From Burkholderiaceae bacterium (lineage in GTDB: Bacteria; Pseudomonadota; Gammaproteobacteria; Burkholderiales; Burkholderiaceae_A), in NCBI GenBank assembly GCA_004214155.1, contig SGYQ01000006.1, positions 1 to 64,000 of the forward strand: 64,000 bases of DNA, read 5' to 3'. The position numbers were made by a program, and so were the translations under genes. Every line of letters begins with the position of its first letter. Position 1 is the first letter of the stretch. Positions 50,618-61,170 of this stretch are shown one piece after another. Below the pieces are notes generated by a model that saw only the letters and a program-made list of their open reading frames with translations, made no database searches and was not told the origin of the DNA.

Positions 50618-51964
50618 TTAAGAAGACTTCCCTTGCCGAACAAATTTGTGGAAATAAAAGCTATATTTCGAAACAGGAGAACTGTAAAGCAACGCGCCCT
50701 TACTAACACCCTCTTCAATCCAAGGATCTAACTCTTTTCTTACTTTCGCTGAGAAACAACGATCTAACCCAACGGAGTCAAAATCCTCATTTTTTTTCAA
50801 AAACTCCTCCGTTACGATGTCGTTTTCTTCCTCAAAAATACTGCACGTCGAATAAACTAAAAAACCTCCCTTTGCAACGCAGGAAGCAGCTTTGTTTAAT
50901 ATCTTACTTTGATTTCCCTTATACTCTGCCAATTTTTTCCTTGTTAACTGCCATTTAAGGTGTGGAAACTGTCCAAAAGTTCCCGAACCTGAGCACGGGA
51001 CATCTACTAATACAGATGAGGCTCGCTGAGAAAGATTTTCTATTTTTGAATCCCCTAAAGAGGATACAACCAACGGACAAAGATTTGTCACACCAGCACG
51101 TTTTGCCCTTTTATTCAACTCATCGATCCGTTTTGACGATACATCTACAGCATAGATAAGCCCGGTATTTTTCATCATTACACTCGACGCGAGGGCCTTG
51201 CCACCAGCACCACAACAAAAATCTATAACCAGTGAGTATGGCTTAGGATTTAACAGCTTTACAATGAGTTGACTTCCAAAATCTTGAATTTCGATAAGAC
51301 CTTCTCTGTAAGCATCGAACTTCGATATCTTAATTTTATTACTTATGTACAAACAATTAGAAATAATTGGTGAAACCTCATTTTCCACGCCCCATAGACT
51401 AAGTCTCTTCGATATTTCTCCGACCTTGGACTTGCCAGTATTAACTCTCAAACAGACGAAATCGCGCTTTTTGCTACTACACAATGCTCGAAGGGCGTTA
51501 TCATTTCCCTTTTTTTCAGCGAGATTTTTTACAATCCAAACAGGGTAGCTAAAACGAATTGAAACCTTTGAGTAATCAGGAAAAAAACCATTTTCAAAAA
51601 GCTCAAACCTTTTAAAGGCATTTAAAGTTCCTCGGCTTCTCATATTCAAAGCAAGATTATCAGATGAATTCCATATAACCGTAGCCAACTTAAGTACTGC
51701 ACAAATTACCGTGGAAAATTTTTTTTGGTTATTACTTCCTAGCACAGAGAAAAAAAGCCTTTTTTTATGATGCAAAACAAAAAAAACTATATCAACTATC
51801 GCTTCCCTCTGAACCTTACCTGGCCTTCTTACCTCAAAGAATTCTTTTATTTCAACATTTGGAGATCTTTTAGATATCAGAACTTTAGTTAAAAGTCTTA
51901 ATACTATATGTTCGTCAATATCCAGTAACTCATTTTTTGTAATTTTTAATGTTGATGGCTCCAA
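50618..51964 (-). CDS. rsmB: 16S rRNA m5C967 methyltransferase RsmB
   Basis: A 448-residue RNA cytosine-C5 methyltransferase. The N-terminal NusB-like part is weak. SAM motifs are VIDFCCGAGGKALASS and VLVDVPCSGSGTFGQ (with the catalytic Cys), and YSTCSIFEEENDIV has the second Cys. It methylates C967 of 16S rRNA. The N-terminal domain is more divergent than the catalytic one. It is 12 nt after purN on the same strand. Confidence 0.9.
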   Translation of the reverse strand: MEPSTLKITKNELLDIDEHIVLRLLTKVLISKRSPNVEIKEFFEVRRPGKVQREAIVDIVFFVLHHKKRLFFSVLGSNNQKKFSTVICAVLKLATVIWNSSDNLALNMRSRGTLNAFKRFELFENGFFPDYSKVSIRFSYPVWIVKNLAEKKGNDNALRALCSSKKRDFVCLRVNTGKSKVGEISKRLSLWGVENEVSPIISNCLYISNKIKISKFDAYREGLIEIQDFGSQLIVKLLNPKPYSLVIDFCCGAGGKALASSVMMKNTGLIYAVDVSSKRIDELNKRAKRAGVTNLCPLVVSSLGDSKIENLSQRASSVLVDVPCSGSGTFGQFPHLKWQLTRKKLAEYKGNQSKILNKAASCVAKGGFLVYSTCSIFEEENDIVTEEFLKKNEDFDSVGLDRCFSAKVRKELDPWIEEGVSKGALLYSSPVSKYSFYFHKFVRQGKSS

Positions 51965-51976
51965 TTTGTTGCTTGC

Positions 51977-52648
51977 CTAAAAATCGTAAAATAATTTAAA
52001 CTCTTCCAGAAACCAGCGCTCGCAATTTTCAACATGATTCCACTTGTCTCCCTCTCGAATAACTTTGCCACTCAAAACGGCTCCAATAGAAAGTGGGAAA
52101 ATAAAGTGCTCCAAAGCTAGCACTTTTTTTTCTAAAGTTTCTTTGGTATCAAAAGTGGCTACACTAATCGCAGCCTGACAAATTATCGGTCCCTCATCAA
52201 CTCCAGAAGAGAGTGAATGCACAGTTGCCCCATGCTTCCTGACATTCTCATCCAAAACTCTCTGGTGGGTATTTAAACCCTTAAATTCGGGTAACAAAGA
52301 AGGATGTACGTTTATCATTAAATGGAATAATCCGGAAAATAATTTGGCGTCTAGAATTACCATAAACCCAGCTAAAACAATAATATCGGGAACATAGGTT
52401 TTGATTTTTTTAAACAACTCAGATTGGAAAGCATCTTTCCCTAACTTTGCCCTATCTAATAATTCACCCTTAATGCCAAGATCTCTGGCTTTTAATATGC
52501 CTTCACAGGGCCGATCAGAAATTACGCTTAGAAAGTCAACAGGCCACTCAAAGCGTCGACATGTCTTTATAATAGAGACCATGTTTGACCCTCTTCCCGA
52601 TACCAGAATCAAAATCTTGTGTTTTTTACTAAATTGCACCATAACCAT
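51977..52648 (-). CDS. purN: Phosphoribosylglycinamide formyltransferase
   Basis: Transfers a formyl group from 10-formyl-THF in purine synthesis. 223 residues. Motifs: ILVSGRGSNM at the N-terminus, MINVHPSLLPEFKGLNTH with the catalytic His, and GATVHSLSSGVDEGPIICQ with the Asp. Starts at ATG 52648 or 52642. It is divergent from ribF with 11 nt between, so both promoters lie inside the neighbour's 5' end. Confidence 0.95.
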   Translation of the reverse strand: MVMVQFSKKHKILILVSGRGSNMVSIIKTCRRFEWPVDFLSVISDRPCEGILKARDLGIKGELLDRAKLGKDAFQSELFKKIKTYVPDIIVLAGFMVILDAKLFSGLFHLMINVHPSLLPEFKGLNTHQRVLDENVRKHGATVHSLSSGVDEGPIICQAAISVATFDTKETLEKKVLALEHFIFPLSIGAVLSGKVIREGDKWNHVENCERWFLEEFKLFYDF

Positions 52649-52659
52649 ATTGTAGGATC

Positions 52660-53622
52660 ATGAAGCAGATAAGATACGGAAAAATTAAAAAATTTGATGA
52701 TAAGAAAAGAATATTGACTATCGGAAATTTTGACGGAGTCCATCTAGGACACCAAACTATACTAAGACATTGTGTTCAAAATGCTCGAAAACTCGCACTA
52801 AAGAGCAGTGTGCTTACTTTCTACCCGCATCCGAAAGAGTTTTTCAATGTACAACCAAACCAAGAGTGTGTACAAACGTTGAGGGATAAATCGAGAGAAA
52901 TTTTATCTAAAGGAATTGATGAAATAATTTTTGCTCGTTTCGACAAAAGGCTTGCATGTACAACTTCGCATGACTTCATTGTGAATGTATTAGCTACCAA
53001 TCTTGGAGTAAAAGAACTAGTAGTTGGTTCCGATTTTCGATTTGGAAGAAATCGTACTGGGGATGTATCAATGTTGATAGATCAGGGCGCCAAATCAGGA
53101 TTTTCCACCACTATTATTCCAGAAGTATCTTTTAAAAACATGAAAATGTCGAGTAGTTCATTACGAAATATGGCAAAAAATGGAGATTTTAGCTCAGTAG
53201 AAAATATGCGACGAGCAACACTAAAATTGACAGGGCACGTTTGTCACGGAAATAAGCTGGGAAGAACACTTAACTTCCCTACTGCTAATATCAAAGTTCC
53301 GAAAAATTTGTGCTTTAGCGGTATCTTCATCGTTAGGGTAATTGATAATTCCCCAGATAGGGCATTTGATCAGAAATGGGGTATCGCAAATATTGGAACT
53401 CGTCCTGTCCTAGAGACTAATAATGAAAAGTTACTTGAGGTATATGTGTTAGACTGGTCGGGCGATGTTTACGGCCATTTGCTATCCTTGGAAATGATTA
53501 AAAAGATTAGAGAAGAAAAATATTTCAAGAACCTCGAAGAACTAAAATTAAAAATGGTGGAAGATGAAAAAATAGCGCGAGAATATATAAGTGAGTATGA
53601 TGAGCAAAAACAAAAAAGTTAA
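52660..53622 (+). CDS. ribF: Bifunctional riboflavin kinase/FAD synthetase
   Basis: Makes FMN then FAD. 320 residues. The N-terminal adenylyltransferase has [16 protein letters not shown] and [14 protein letters not shown]; the C-terminal kinase has [15 protein letters not shown] and [11 protein letters not shown]. It overlaps ileS by about 26 nt, the usual ribF-ileS-lspA operon. FAD made here serves murB, fccB and others. Confidence 0.95.
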   Translation: MKQIRYGKIKKFDDKKRILTIGNFDGVHLGHQTILRHCVQNARKLALKSSVLTFYPHPKEFFNVQPNQECVQTLRDKSREILSKGIDEIIFARFDKRLACTTSHDFIVNVLATNLGVKELVVGSDFRFGRNRTGDVSMLIDQGAKSGFSTTIIPEVSFKNMKMSSSSLRNMAKNGDFSSVENMRRATLKLTGHVCHGNKLGRTLNFPTANIKVPKNLCFSGIFIVRVIDNSPDRAFDQKWGIANIGTRPVLETNNEKLLEVYVLDWSGDVYGHLLSLEMIKKIREEKYFKNLEELKLKMVEDEKIAREYISEYDEQKQKS

Positions 53623-56437
53623 CGATTATAGTCATACGCTAAACCTACCTTCGTCGAAATTTCCTATGAGAGGTAATCTCGCAAAACGTGAACCAGTCTG
53701 GTTAAAAGAATGGTTAAAAAATGATTTTTATGGTTTAACACGTAAGGAATTTTCAGGAAGGCCCAAATTTATTTTGCATGACGGACCTCCTTATGCGAAC
53801 GGTGAAATTCATATCGGTCATGCAGTCAATAAAATCCTCAAAGATATAATAATAAAAACCAAGACCCTAGCTGGTTTCGATGCTCCTTACGTTCCTGGTT
53901 GGGATTGTCATGGCATGCCAATTGAAATCCAAATTGAAAAAACATACGGTAAAAATCTGAGTCCGGTTGAGGTGATGCAACTATCTAGGGATTATGCAAG
54001 ACAGCAGATTACTAAACAGAAAACTGACTTTGTTCGATTGGGAGTTCTAGGCGACTGGGAAAATGCCTACTTAACTATGGATTCTAAAATTGAATCCTCT
54101 GAAACCAGGGCTCTAGCAGAGATATACAAAAAAGGTTTTATGTACAGAGGCATTAAACCTGTAAATTGGTGTTTTGATTGCAAATCAGCTTTAGCAGAAG
54201 CAGAAATAGAATATGGGGATAAGGATACATTTGCAATTTTAGTTCTTTTTCCCATTCCAAGAAAAGAACTCGGTAACCTTAAAAAAGTTTTTGGAATCTC
54301 TGATCTATCTATTAATGGTGGCGCAGTAGCATGGACTACAACTCCATGGACAATTCCTGCTAATCAGGCTTTGAATGTAAACCCCAATGCGGAATATGCA
54401 ATTTTTAAAACTCAAGCAAACCCTCATAATATTGATTGGTTAATCTTAGCTACAAATTTGAGGGATAAATTGAGAGAAAAAATTCCATACATAGGAGAGC
54501 CTATCGGAAAGATTCCTGGAAAAAAACTTAAAAACTTAAGATTCTCACATCCTCTGAGCAAGTTAGGTGGGGCATATGATAGAGAGGCAGTATGCATAGA
54601 CGCAGAGTACGTAGACCTAGAATCGGGGACTGGTGTTGTTCATTGCGCACCCGCACATGGCCTAGATGATTTCATATCGTACAAGAATGGAGGTTTGTCC
54701 AATTTCCCTATACTTAACTTGGTGAGCGAAACTGGTTTCTTCCATGAACATGTAGAAAAATTCTCAGGACATAAAATCTGGGATGCAAACAAAAGAATTT
54801 TAGAAACGCTAGAAGAATGTAAAACGCTTTTAGATATTGAGAAAATCAATCACAGTACCATGCACTGCTGGAGGCACAAAAGCGCAACAATATATAGAGC
54901 CACTGAACAATGGTTTATCTCAATGGATACAAAAGGCCAAAACAACGTTTCACTCAGGGAAACAGCGCTTCAAGAGATAGACAAGGTTATGTTTATTCCG
55001 GCATGGGGCAAAAACCGGCTAACGTCAATGATAGAAAAAAGACCCGACTGGACAATTTCTAGGCAAAGATACTGGGGAGTACCGATTCCCTTTACATTCG
55101 AAAAAGAGTCAAATAAAAAAGGGGGTTCGAAAGCAGTTCCTCATTTCGATGAAGCTGAAAAGCTTATAAATAAGTTTGGAGTTGAGGGATGGCACGATTT
55201 CAAGCCTGAACAAATCTCTGGTAAGGATGGGAAGCTGGAGAAAAGTATTGATACACTTGACGTCTGGTTTGATTCAGGTACGACGCAATACTCAGTATTA
55301 CAAGGTACACACAAGGATATTTTGTCTTTTCCAGCCGACCTTTACCTAGAGGGAAGTGATCAGCACAGAGGGTGGTTTCATTCTTCACTATTAACGAGTT
55401 GCATGTTGAACGGAAAGGCTCCATATAAAGCTTTGCTTACCCATGGCTTCGTAGTTGATGGGCAGGGAAAAAAAATGTCAAAATCGCAAGGAAATGTCAT
55501 AAGTCCACAGGAAATTTGCAATAAGTACGGGGCCGACATATTGCGACTATGGACTGCCTCTACCGACTACTCTGGAGAGCTAAATATTTCTGAAACGATT
55601 ATTCAAAGAACAATTGAGTCATATAGAAGAATTCGGAATACACTCTCCTTTCTTATTGGAAATATCAGTGATTACAATCATAACGATGCCTCTCCTCCAG
55701 CACTTGATGCATTAGATAAATATATCTTACACACTACAAAAGTAACGCAAGAAGCTGTTATTTCTGATTTCGAAAGTTACAGTTTCCATAAAGCCATTTC
55801 AAAATTAATTCAATTTTGCAGTGATGATCTGAGTGCTTTCTATTTAGATATTCGAAAGGATTGTCTATATATTTCAGAAAAAAATAGTTCTAAGCGAAAA
55901 GCTGTTCAGTTTACGCTGTGGCACATTCTCAATAGCCTCATTAAGTTGTTAACACCAATCCTTTCCTTTACGTCGTACGAGGCATGGCTATGTATCCAAG
56001 AATCATCTAAAAATAAATTCAATTTGTTCTCAGAAAAATTCCATGATATTCCTGGTTCAGAGCAATCACACGAATTTTTAGACAACTGGACATGGTTTCG
56101 AGAATTTCGCAGTCAAATTCTGAAAGAAATCGAGATAAAACGTGAAAAGGGTCTTATTGGGTCGTCACTCGAAGCGGAGGTTTTGATTGAAACAGACTCC
56201 AGCACTGGAAAAAAGTTATTATCGCTAGAGGTTGATCTTAAAACACTTTTTATTACATCTGATGTAGTACTGAATATACAAAAAATTGATAAATATGAAT
56301 TAATTGTCACAGTAAATAAGTCACAACATCACAAATGTGAGAGATGTTGGCACCGTTGTTCGACCGTTCCCAATATCGACAGTGGTCCTAGTCTCTGTAG
56401 TAGATGCAAACTACTGGTAGACATTCCTTCAATATGA
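53597..56437 (+). CDS. ileS: Isoleucyl-tRNA synthetase
   Basis: Class I synthetase of about 946 residues, full size. HIGH motif in [21 protein letters not shown] (about residue 60), editing domain in the middle ([16 protein letters not shown]), KMSKS loop ([10 protein letters not shown]) and the C-terminal zinc knuckle (CERCWHRC ... CSRC). Start is ATG 53597 or 53600, a GTG at 53591 also being possible. It overlaps ribF and lspA (4 nt). No T-box or other leader is seen. Confidence 0.96.
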   Translation: MMSKNKKVNDYSHTLNLPSSKFPMRGNLAKREPVWLKEWLKNDFYGLTRKEFSGRPKFILHDGPPYANGEIHIGHAVNKILKDIIIKTKTLAGFDAPYVPGWDCHGMPIEIQIEKTYGKNLSPVEVMQLSRDYARQQITKQKTDFVRLGVLGDWENAYLTMDSKIESSETRALAEIYKKGFMYRGIKPVNWCFDCKSALAEAEIEYGDKDTFAILVLFPIPRKELGNLKKVFGISDLSINGGAVAWTTTPWTIPANQALNVNPNAEYAIFKTQANPHNIDWLILATNLRDKLREKIPYIGEPIGKIPGKKLKNLRFSHPLSKLGGAYDREAVCIDAEYVDLESGTGVVHCAPAHGLDDFISYKNGGLSNFPILNLVSETGFFHEHVEKFSGHKIWDANKRILETLEECKTLLDIEKINHSTMHCWRHKSATIYRATEQWFISMDTKGQNNVSLRETALQEIDKVMFIPAWGKNRLTSMIEKRPDWTISRQRYWGVPIPFTFEKESNKKGGSKAVPHFDEAEKLINKFGVEGWHDFKPEQISGKDGKLEKSIDTLDVWFDSGTTQYSVLQGTHKDILSFPADLYLEGSDQHRGWFHSSLLTSCMLNGKAPYKALLTHGFVVDGQGKKMSKSQGNVISPQEICNKYGADILRLWTASTDYSGELNISETIIQRTIESYRRIRNTLSFLIGNISDYNHNDASPPALDALDKYILHTTKVTQEAVISDFESYSFHKAISKLIQFCSDDLSAFYLDIRKDCLYISEKNSSKRKAVQFTLWHILNSLIKLLTPILSFTSYEAWLCIQESSKNKFNLFSEKFHDIPGSEQSHEFLDNWTWFREFRSQILKEIEIKREKGLIGSSLEAEVLIETDSSTGKKLLSLEVDLKTLFITSDVVLNIQKIDKYELIVTVNKSQHHKCERCWHRCSTVPNIDSGPSLCSRCKLLVDIPSI

Positions 56438-56940
56438 AAAGCAACAAGTCTAGTAATAATATATACATACTTGCTTTGTTCCTATTTGTAATCGTATCAG
56501 ACCAAATTACTAAAGTTTTAGCTGTAAATAACTTGTCTTATGGCGAAGAGCTTCCCGTTACCTCCAACTTCAACCTTTTTCTAATTTTCAATACCGGGGC
56601 TGCTTTTAGTATGATGTCGGATGGATTTATATGGCAAAAGATTATTTTAATTTTCTTCCCTGTATTAGTGGTACTCTTCTTTTTTTATACTACCTATTTC
56701 TCAGAACAAAAGCAGCCCTATTTTAAACTCGGTATTTGTTTAATCGCAGGTGGTGCATTTGGCAATCTTATTGATCGAATCCTTTACGGATATGTTATAG
56801 ATTTCATAGATTTATACGTCAGCAATTACCATTGGCCAACTTTTAATATTGCAGACTCATCAATCACAATAGGAGCGTGTATAATCATATATCACGAAAT
56901 TAAGAGTACTTTTGCAAGTGAGGTTGTAAAGGATGGTTAA
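56434..56940 (+). CDS. lspA: Lipoprotein signal peptidase (LspA)
   Basis: Removes signal peptides from lipoproteins such as MltD. About 168 residues, four helices. Catalytic acids are seen in GNLIDRI and FNIADSSIT, with NTGAAFSM near residue 55. The start at 56434 overlaps ileS by ATGA. The C-terminus overlaps coaBC by 8 nt. It is a membrane aspartic protease. Confidence 0.95.
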   Translation: MKSNKSSNNIYILALFLFVIVSDQITKVLAVNNLSYGEELPVTSNFNLFLIFNTGAAFSMMSDGFIWQKIILIFFPVLVVLFFFYTTYFSEQKQPYFKLGICLIAGGAFGNLIDRILYGYVIDFIDLYVSNYHWPTFNIADSSITIGACIIIYHEIKSTFASEVVKDG

Positions 56941-58144
56941 AATCTTACTCGGCATTACTGGGGGTATCGCGTCATATAAAAGTTGTGAACTAATTAGACT
57001 ATTGCGTCAAAATAAGATTGATTGCAAGGTATGTATGACTAAAAATGCAAGAGAATTTGTAACTGCATTAACGATTGAAACACTATCTAAGAATCAAGTC
57101 ATTAACGATCAGCATTTAGATTCGAACTCACAAATAGTTCATACACAGTATTCAAAGGAGTATGACCTATTAGTAGTCGCCCCTGCAACGGCAAACTTCA
57201 TAGCAAAGCTAGCAAACGGTATTTGCGATGATTCATTAACGAATCTTTGTGCCGCCCGCGCTACTGAGCTTTTAGTAGTACCCGCAATGAACGTGAACAT
57301 GTGGAAAAATCCTGCGAACCTACGAAATATAGAGCTTCTTAAGAAAGATAATATACATATTCTTGGACCAGCAAATGGAATACAAGCCTGCGGTGATGTG
57401 GGGAATGGGCGAATGGAGGAGCCGAAAGAAATTGTCAAAAAAGTTCTTGAGCTAGTTCAACCTAAAAACCCTGTTAGGAATAGCAAAAGAATTCTAATTA
57501 CAGCAGGGCCAACCATTGAAAAAATTGATCCGGTAAGAGCTATTACTAATTTTTCATCCGGGAAAATGGGTTTTGCTCTTGCTCAGGAGGCTCGTAAACT
57601 AGGAGCTTACGTGAAAATGATTACGGGGCCAGTGAATCTTCCTGATCCTCACGGAGTTGACATTACACGTGTAGAGACTGGAGTTGAAATGCATTCACAG
57701 GTAATGAATGTTTGTAAAGAAATGAAAATAGATCTTTTTATTGCTGCTGCGGCTGTCGCCGATTGGAAAGCTGTTTGCAAATCGGAAAAGTTAAAAAAAG
57801 ATTCAAATGCTCTCTCGGAGATTAAATGGGAATTAAATCCAGACATAGCTTTCGATGTGAGCACGCTTCCGCAAAACCGAAGACCTATTACAGTTGGATT
57901 TGCTGCAGAAACAGAAGAGATAATTAAGATTTCTGACAAATTAGAGAAAAAAAGAAAAAAAAAGAAACTGGATATGCTGATAGCAAACAAAGTTCCTGAA
58001 AGTTTTAATAGCGAGAACATAGAAGTAAACTTTATACAAAAAGATAAACCTGTTTGGATCTGTAAAGGAACAAAAAACCACGTTGCTAAAATAATATTGG
58101 AAACAACACAAGGGATGATGAGTAACAATGCAAATCAAAGTTAA
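56933..58144 (+). CDS. coaBC: Phosphopantothenoylcysteine synthetase/decarboxylase
   Basis: Two steps of coenzyme A synthesis. CoaC part (about residues 1-185): [51 protein letters not shown] and [12 protein letters not shown] with the catalytic Cys. CoaB part (about residues 186-403): [32 protein letters not shown] and AAAVADWK. 403 residues, full length. It overlaps dut by 17 nt. Confidence 0.95.
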   Translation: MVKILLGITGGIASYKSCELIRLLRQNKIDCKVCMTKNAREFVTALTIETLSKNQVINDQHLDSNSQIVHTQYSKEYDLLVVAPATANFIAKLANGICDDSLTNLCAARATELLVVPAMNVNMWKNPANLRNIELLKKDNIHILGPANGIQACGDVGNGRMEEPKEIVKKVLELVQPKNPVRNSKRILITAGPTIEKIDPVRAITNFSSGKMGFALAQEARKLGAYVKMITGPVNLPDPHGVDITRVETGVEMHSQVMNVCKEMKIDLFIAAAAVADWKAVCKSEKLKKDSNALSEIKWELNPDIAFDVSTLPQNRRPITVGFAAETEEIIKISDKLEKKRKKKKLDMLIANKVPESFNSENIEVNFIQKDKPVWICKGTKNHVAKIILETTQGMMSNNANQS

Positions 58145-58571
58145 AATACTTAGCAACTTGCTAAAAAATTTACCAGCATACGGAAGTCCCGGGTCTGCAG
58201 GACTTGACTTATGTGCGTGTGTCAATAAAAAAGTTGAACTTAACCCAAATACAGTCGAATTAGTGCCTACCGGTATTGCCATTTTTCTAGAGGATGAGAA
58301 TTTCGCCGGCTTAATTTTACCCAGAAGCGGACTCGGCCATAAAAAAGGTCTTGTGTTGGGAAATCTAATCGGTCTAATTGACTCAGATTATCAGGGAGAA
58401 CTAATGATTTCGTGTTGGAATCGTGGCACAGAAAAAATTGTAATAGAGCCTCTTACCAGAATTGCTCAATTAGTTATTGTTCCTGTAAAACGAGTATCTT
58501 TTGAGGTTGTGCAAGAATTTAACAAAAACCAACGAGGAGAATCAGGTTTTGGCAGCACAGGCCTTTCCTAA
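58128..58571 (+). CDS. dut: dUTPase
   Basis: Hydrolyses dUTP to dUMP, which ThyA uses. 147 residues, trimeric type. Motif order: [38 protein letters not shown] and the C-terminal GESGFGSTG that covers the active site. It overlaps coaBC (17 nt) and, convergently, tal by 30 nt. With dcd it forms the dCTP-dUTP-dUMP route. Confidence 0.95.
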   Translation: MQIKVKILSNLLKNLPAYGSPGSAGLDLCACVNKKVELNPNTVELVPTGIAIFLEDENFAGLILPRSGLGHKKGLVLGNLIGLIDSDYQGELMISCWNRGTEKIVIEPLTRIAQLVIVPVKRVSFEVVQEFNKNQRGESGFGSTGLS

Positions 58572-59507
58572 ATCATCCGAAAGAATCATTCTCTCAAATT
58601 TTTGAGAATCTTCTTGAAATAACTTAATTCCCTCAACTAATTTATCTGTGGCCATAACGTCACCAGCTAATAACTCATCGAAGTTTTTACGATCCAAAGT
58701 ATTTGAAGTTTTATTTTTTACAGGAGTATGACTACCGTCCAACCACGAAAGATCCAGAGATTTATCAACACTTTTCAAACCATCCAAAAGTTCCGGGCTA
58801 ATAGTCAACAAATCTAATCCAGCAAGAGCAATAATCTGATCAATGTTCCTAAAACTAGCTCCCATAATTTCTGTGTTGTCATAATTCGCTAAAGTAAATT
58901 TCAGTTTTTGTACAAATCTAACTCCGGGATCTTCTTCTACCAAACCCCAACTTCGCCCGCACTTTTTATACCAGTCACCAACTCTGCCAACAAACGGAGA
59001 AATAACCGCAGCACCCGCATCGGCACAAGCTAGTGATTGAACCTCACTAAATATCAGAGTCATGTTACATCTTACACCGTCTTTTTCTAGCTCACTCGCA
59101 GCTTTTATACCTTCATATGTAGCCGGAATTTTAATCAAGATTCTCTCAAGATTTTCCCCCAAACTTAAATAAGTTTCTCTAATCCTGTAAGCTTCTTCAA
59201 CGGTTTGCTTCACGTTGTACGCCACTTGTGGACTTACTTCTGTCGACACCCTTCCCGGTATCCTTTTTAAAATCTCCTTACCGAAATTTACAATTAGTAA
59301 AGGTATGAGCTGCTCTCTGGGCAAAGTCGAATTACGAGCCTTGATCTCTTGTACAAACTGTCTGTATCTGCTTTGCTTTAATACTTTTAAAATGAGACTA
59401 GGGTTGGTAGTGGCATCAGTTACTTCATGATCATTCAATAATAAATAATCGCAAGAATCAATTGCAAGTTTTGATTTTTGTTTTAATTTTATTAAACTGT
59501 TTTCCAT
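58542..59507 (-). CDS. tal: Transaldolase
   Basis: Non-oxidative pentose phosphate enzyme of 321 residues. The Schiff-base lysine is in [16 protein letters not shown], with TTNPSL near the N-terminus and [15 protein letters not shown]. The classic TalB/A size. Its 3' end overlaps dut. A 7-nt gap after fccB suggests a shared transcript with the sulfide dehydrogenase genes. Confidence 0.95.
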   Translation of the reverse strand: MENSLIKLKQKSKLAIDSCDYLLLNDHEVTDATTNPSLILKVLKQSRYRQFVQEIKARNSTLPREQLIPLLIVNFGKEILKRIPGRVSTEVSPQVAYNVKQTVEEAYRIRETYLSLGENLERILIKIPATYEGIKAASELEKDGVRCNMTLIFSEVQSLACADAGAAVISPFVGRVGDWYKKCGRSWGLVEEDPGVRFVQKLKFTLANYDNTEIMGASFRNIDQIIALAGLDLLTISPELLDGLKSVDKSLDLSWLDGSHTPVKNKTSNTLDRKNFDELLAGDVMATDKLVEGIKLFQEDSQKFERMILSDDLGKACAAKT

Positions 59508-59514
59508 TGGATTT

Positions 59515-60816
59515 TCAACCTAATGAATCTACCCAAATATTTTCTGCCCAAGTATAGGCTTGTCTCCCGAGTTCCACTGACGGTTCAGAAGGGAGTCCCC
59601 CCGCTCCCTGTATCGGCCTAACAGTACCAGTTTTTAATTCAAAAAAGTAAACTTGAGACACGAAGATCGCCCTGATTTCATCCACAAAACTATAACATGC
59701 ATTTGCAATTTTATAATCTGTGAGGCCCTCTTTCCCATCTAACTTGGCAATTATATCTAAAGCAGCTATTTTGGAATGCTGGTTTGCCATGTGTGCTGAC
59801 TTTGGCATTTTTTCCGCGCTTAAAGTAGCATCCCCAAGAACATAAACACCCGGATATTTAACAGATTCCATTGAGCGCCAATTAACATCGCACCATTTGT
59901 CGTTGTCCGTTACTAAATCAGCCTGGTGCGCAATTTTGGCTGAAGAATTTGGCGGAATAACATTTAACACATCTCCTTTAATTTTGTCCCCAAACTGGGA
60001 AATTAAAATACCTTGGTTAGCATCAATTTCTGCAACTTCAAAATCCGATACGTACTCTATGTTGTCCTTATACCTTTCATTCCACGTTGACACAAAAAGC
60101 TCTTTTTTTGACTGAATATCAGGATTTGCATCTAAAACCAAAACCTTGGATTTAGGCTTGTACTTTTTGAAATAATTTGCCACAAGAGACGCCCTCTCAT
60201 ATGGTCCAGGAGGACATCGATACGGGGCTGGTGGAATCGAAATAAGGAACACCCCTCCGTCCGAAAGCGTTGAAAGACGCCTCCTCAACGCAAGAGTTTG
60301 AGCGCCCGCTTGCCAGGCGTGCAAAACACTTCTCTGAGCAAGTGCATCAAAACCGTCGATCGCGGAAAACTCTAAATCTATACCCGGACAAACAACCAGA
60401 TGATCAGCCTGAATCAAATCACCTCTTCGAGTCCGCACAGTTTTTTTTATCGGATCGATGTATGTCGCTTCGTCGTGTAAAACGTTGATTCCTCTTTTAG
60501 CCAGTGAACTAAACTCATGTGATAAATACTCAGCAGACTTGTTGCCGGTCAAAACTAAGTTCGACATCGGACAAGAATAAAAAAGCTTACTTTTGTTGAT
60601 CAAAGTAATAGTAACTCTTCCGTTCGACAATACAGACAAATATCTGGCCAGCGAAGCACCAGAAAAACCTCCTCCCACAATTGCGACTGAGCCAATATTT
60701 TTTCCTGTGCCTGAGATTAATTCTTTTTTATTAGAGGGCAATGAGGCGCAACTAGACAAAAAAACGCTACCCAGTAAAGCACCCGAATCCCTTATAAAAT
60801 GTCTACGGCAGTTCAT
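59515..60816 (-). CDS. fccB: Flavocytochrome c sulfide dehydrogenase, FAD subunit
   Basis: Oxidises sulfide in the periplasm, passing electrons to its heme partner. About 433 residues. An N-terminal twin-arginine signal (CRRHFIRDSGALLGSVFLSSCA) precedes the FAD-binding VAIVGGGFSGASLARYLS. Redox cysteines are expected in FYSCPMSN and PYRCPPGPYERAS. I choose ATG 60816; the frame also runs from TTG 60843, but the signal peptide motif begins at the ATG. The start leaves 10 nt after fccA. Confidence 0.9.
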   Translation of the reverse strand: MNCRRHFIRDSGALLGSVFLSSCASLPSNKKELISGTGKNIGSVAIVGGGFSGASLARYLSVLSNGRVTITLINKSKLFYSCPMSNLVLTGNKSAEYLSHEFSSLAKRGINVLHDEATYIDPIKKTVRTRRGDLIQADHLVVCPGIDLEFSAIDGFDALAQRSVLHAWQAGAQTLALRRRLSTLSDGGVFLISIPPAPYRCPPGPYERASLVANYFKKYKPKSKVLVLDANPDIQSKKELFVSTWNERYKDNIEYVSDFEVAEIDANQGILISQFGDKIKGDVLNVIPPNSSAKIAHQADLVTDNDKWCDVNWRSMESVKYPGVYVLGDATLSAEKMPKSAHMANQHSKIAALDIIAKLDGKEGLTDYKIANACYSFVDEIRAIFVSQVYFFELKTGTVRPIQGAGGLPSEPSVELGRQAYTWAENIWVDSLG

Positions 60817-60826
60817 TGATTTATGC

Positions 60827-61126
60827 CTATTGCTTTTTTGCAAAATAAGCCGCCATGCGTCGAATATCGTCGTCTGAATAAGCCAAAGATATGTAATGCA
60901 TCACACCCCTGTCTTCATCTAATCGTAACTGAAAAGACTTGAATTTATAAAAGAAAATCTCTTCTTTAATACCGTATAAATTCATCGCATTATTTTTTTC
61001 TTCGAGCAATCCATGACAAGTAGCGCACGGGAGGGTCAACCCACCTAAATCAGACTCATAGGGATCTGCATGGGTAACGACGGCCCAAGCCAAAAGCCCG
61101 GTAACAAAAAGTTTATTTTTCATCAA
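60827..61126 (-). CDS. fccA: Flavocytochrome c heme subunit (FccA-like)
   Basis: A 99-residue periplasmic c-type cytochrome with a signal peptide (KLFVTGLLAWAVVTHA), one heme site CATCH (about residues 34-38), and a distal methionine in GVMHYISLAYSDDDIRRMAAYFA. The GYSDEDI-like end is typical of FccA/SoxE. It is the single-heme form. It is followed by fccB, and a 44-nt gap separates it from clpA on the same strand. Confidence 0.87.
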   Translation of the reverse strand: MMKNKLFVTGLLAWAVVTHADPYESDLGGLTLPCATCHGLLEEKNNAMNLYGIKEEIFFYKFKSFQLRLDEDRGVMHYISLAYSDDDIRRMAAYFAKKQ

Positions 61127-61170
61127 CTAAAACTATCAGGGTGAGCAAAACAAATTATTTTTTTTCTTTG

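Noticed and set aside
57649-58128. A 159-codon minus-strand frame opposite coaBC
   Set aside because: No motifs, inside a complete essential gene, and hydrophobic only because of the antisense codon pattern.
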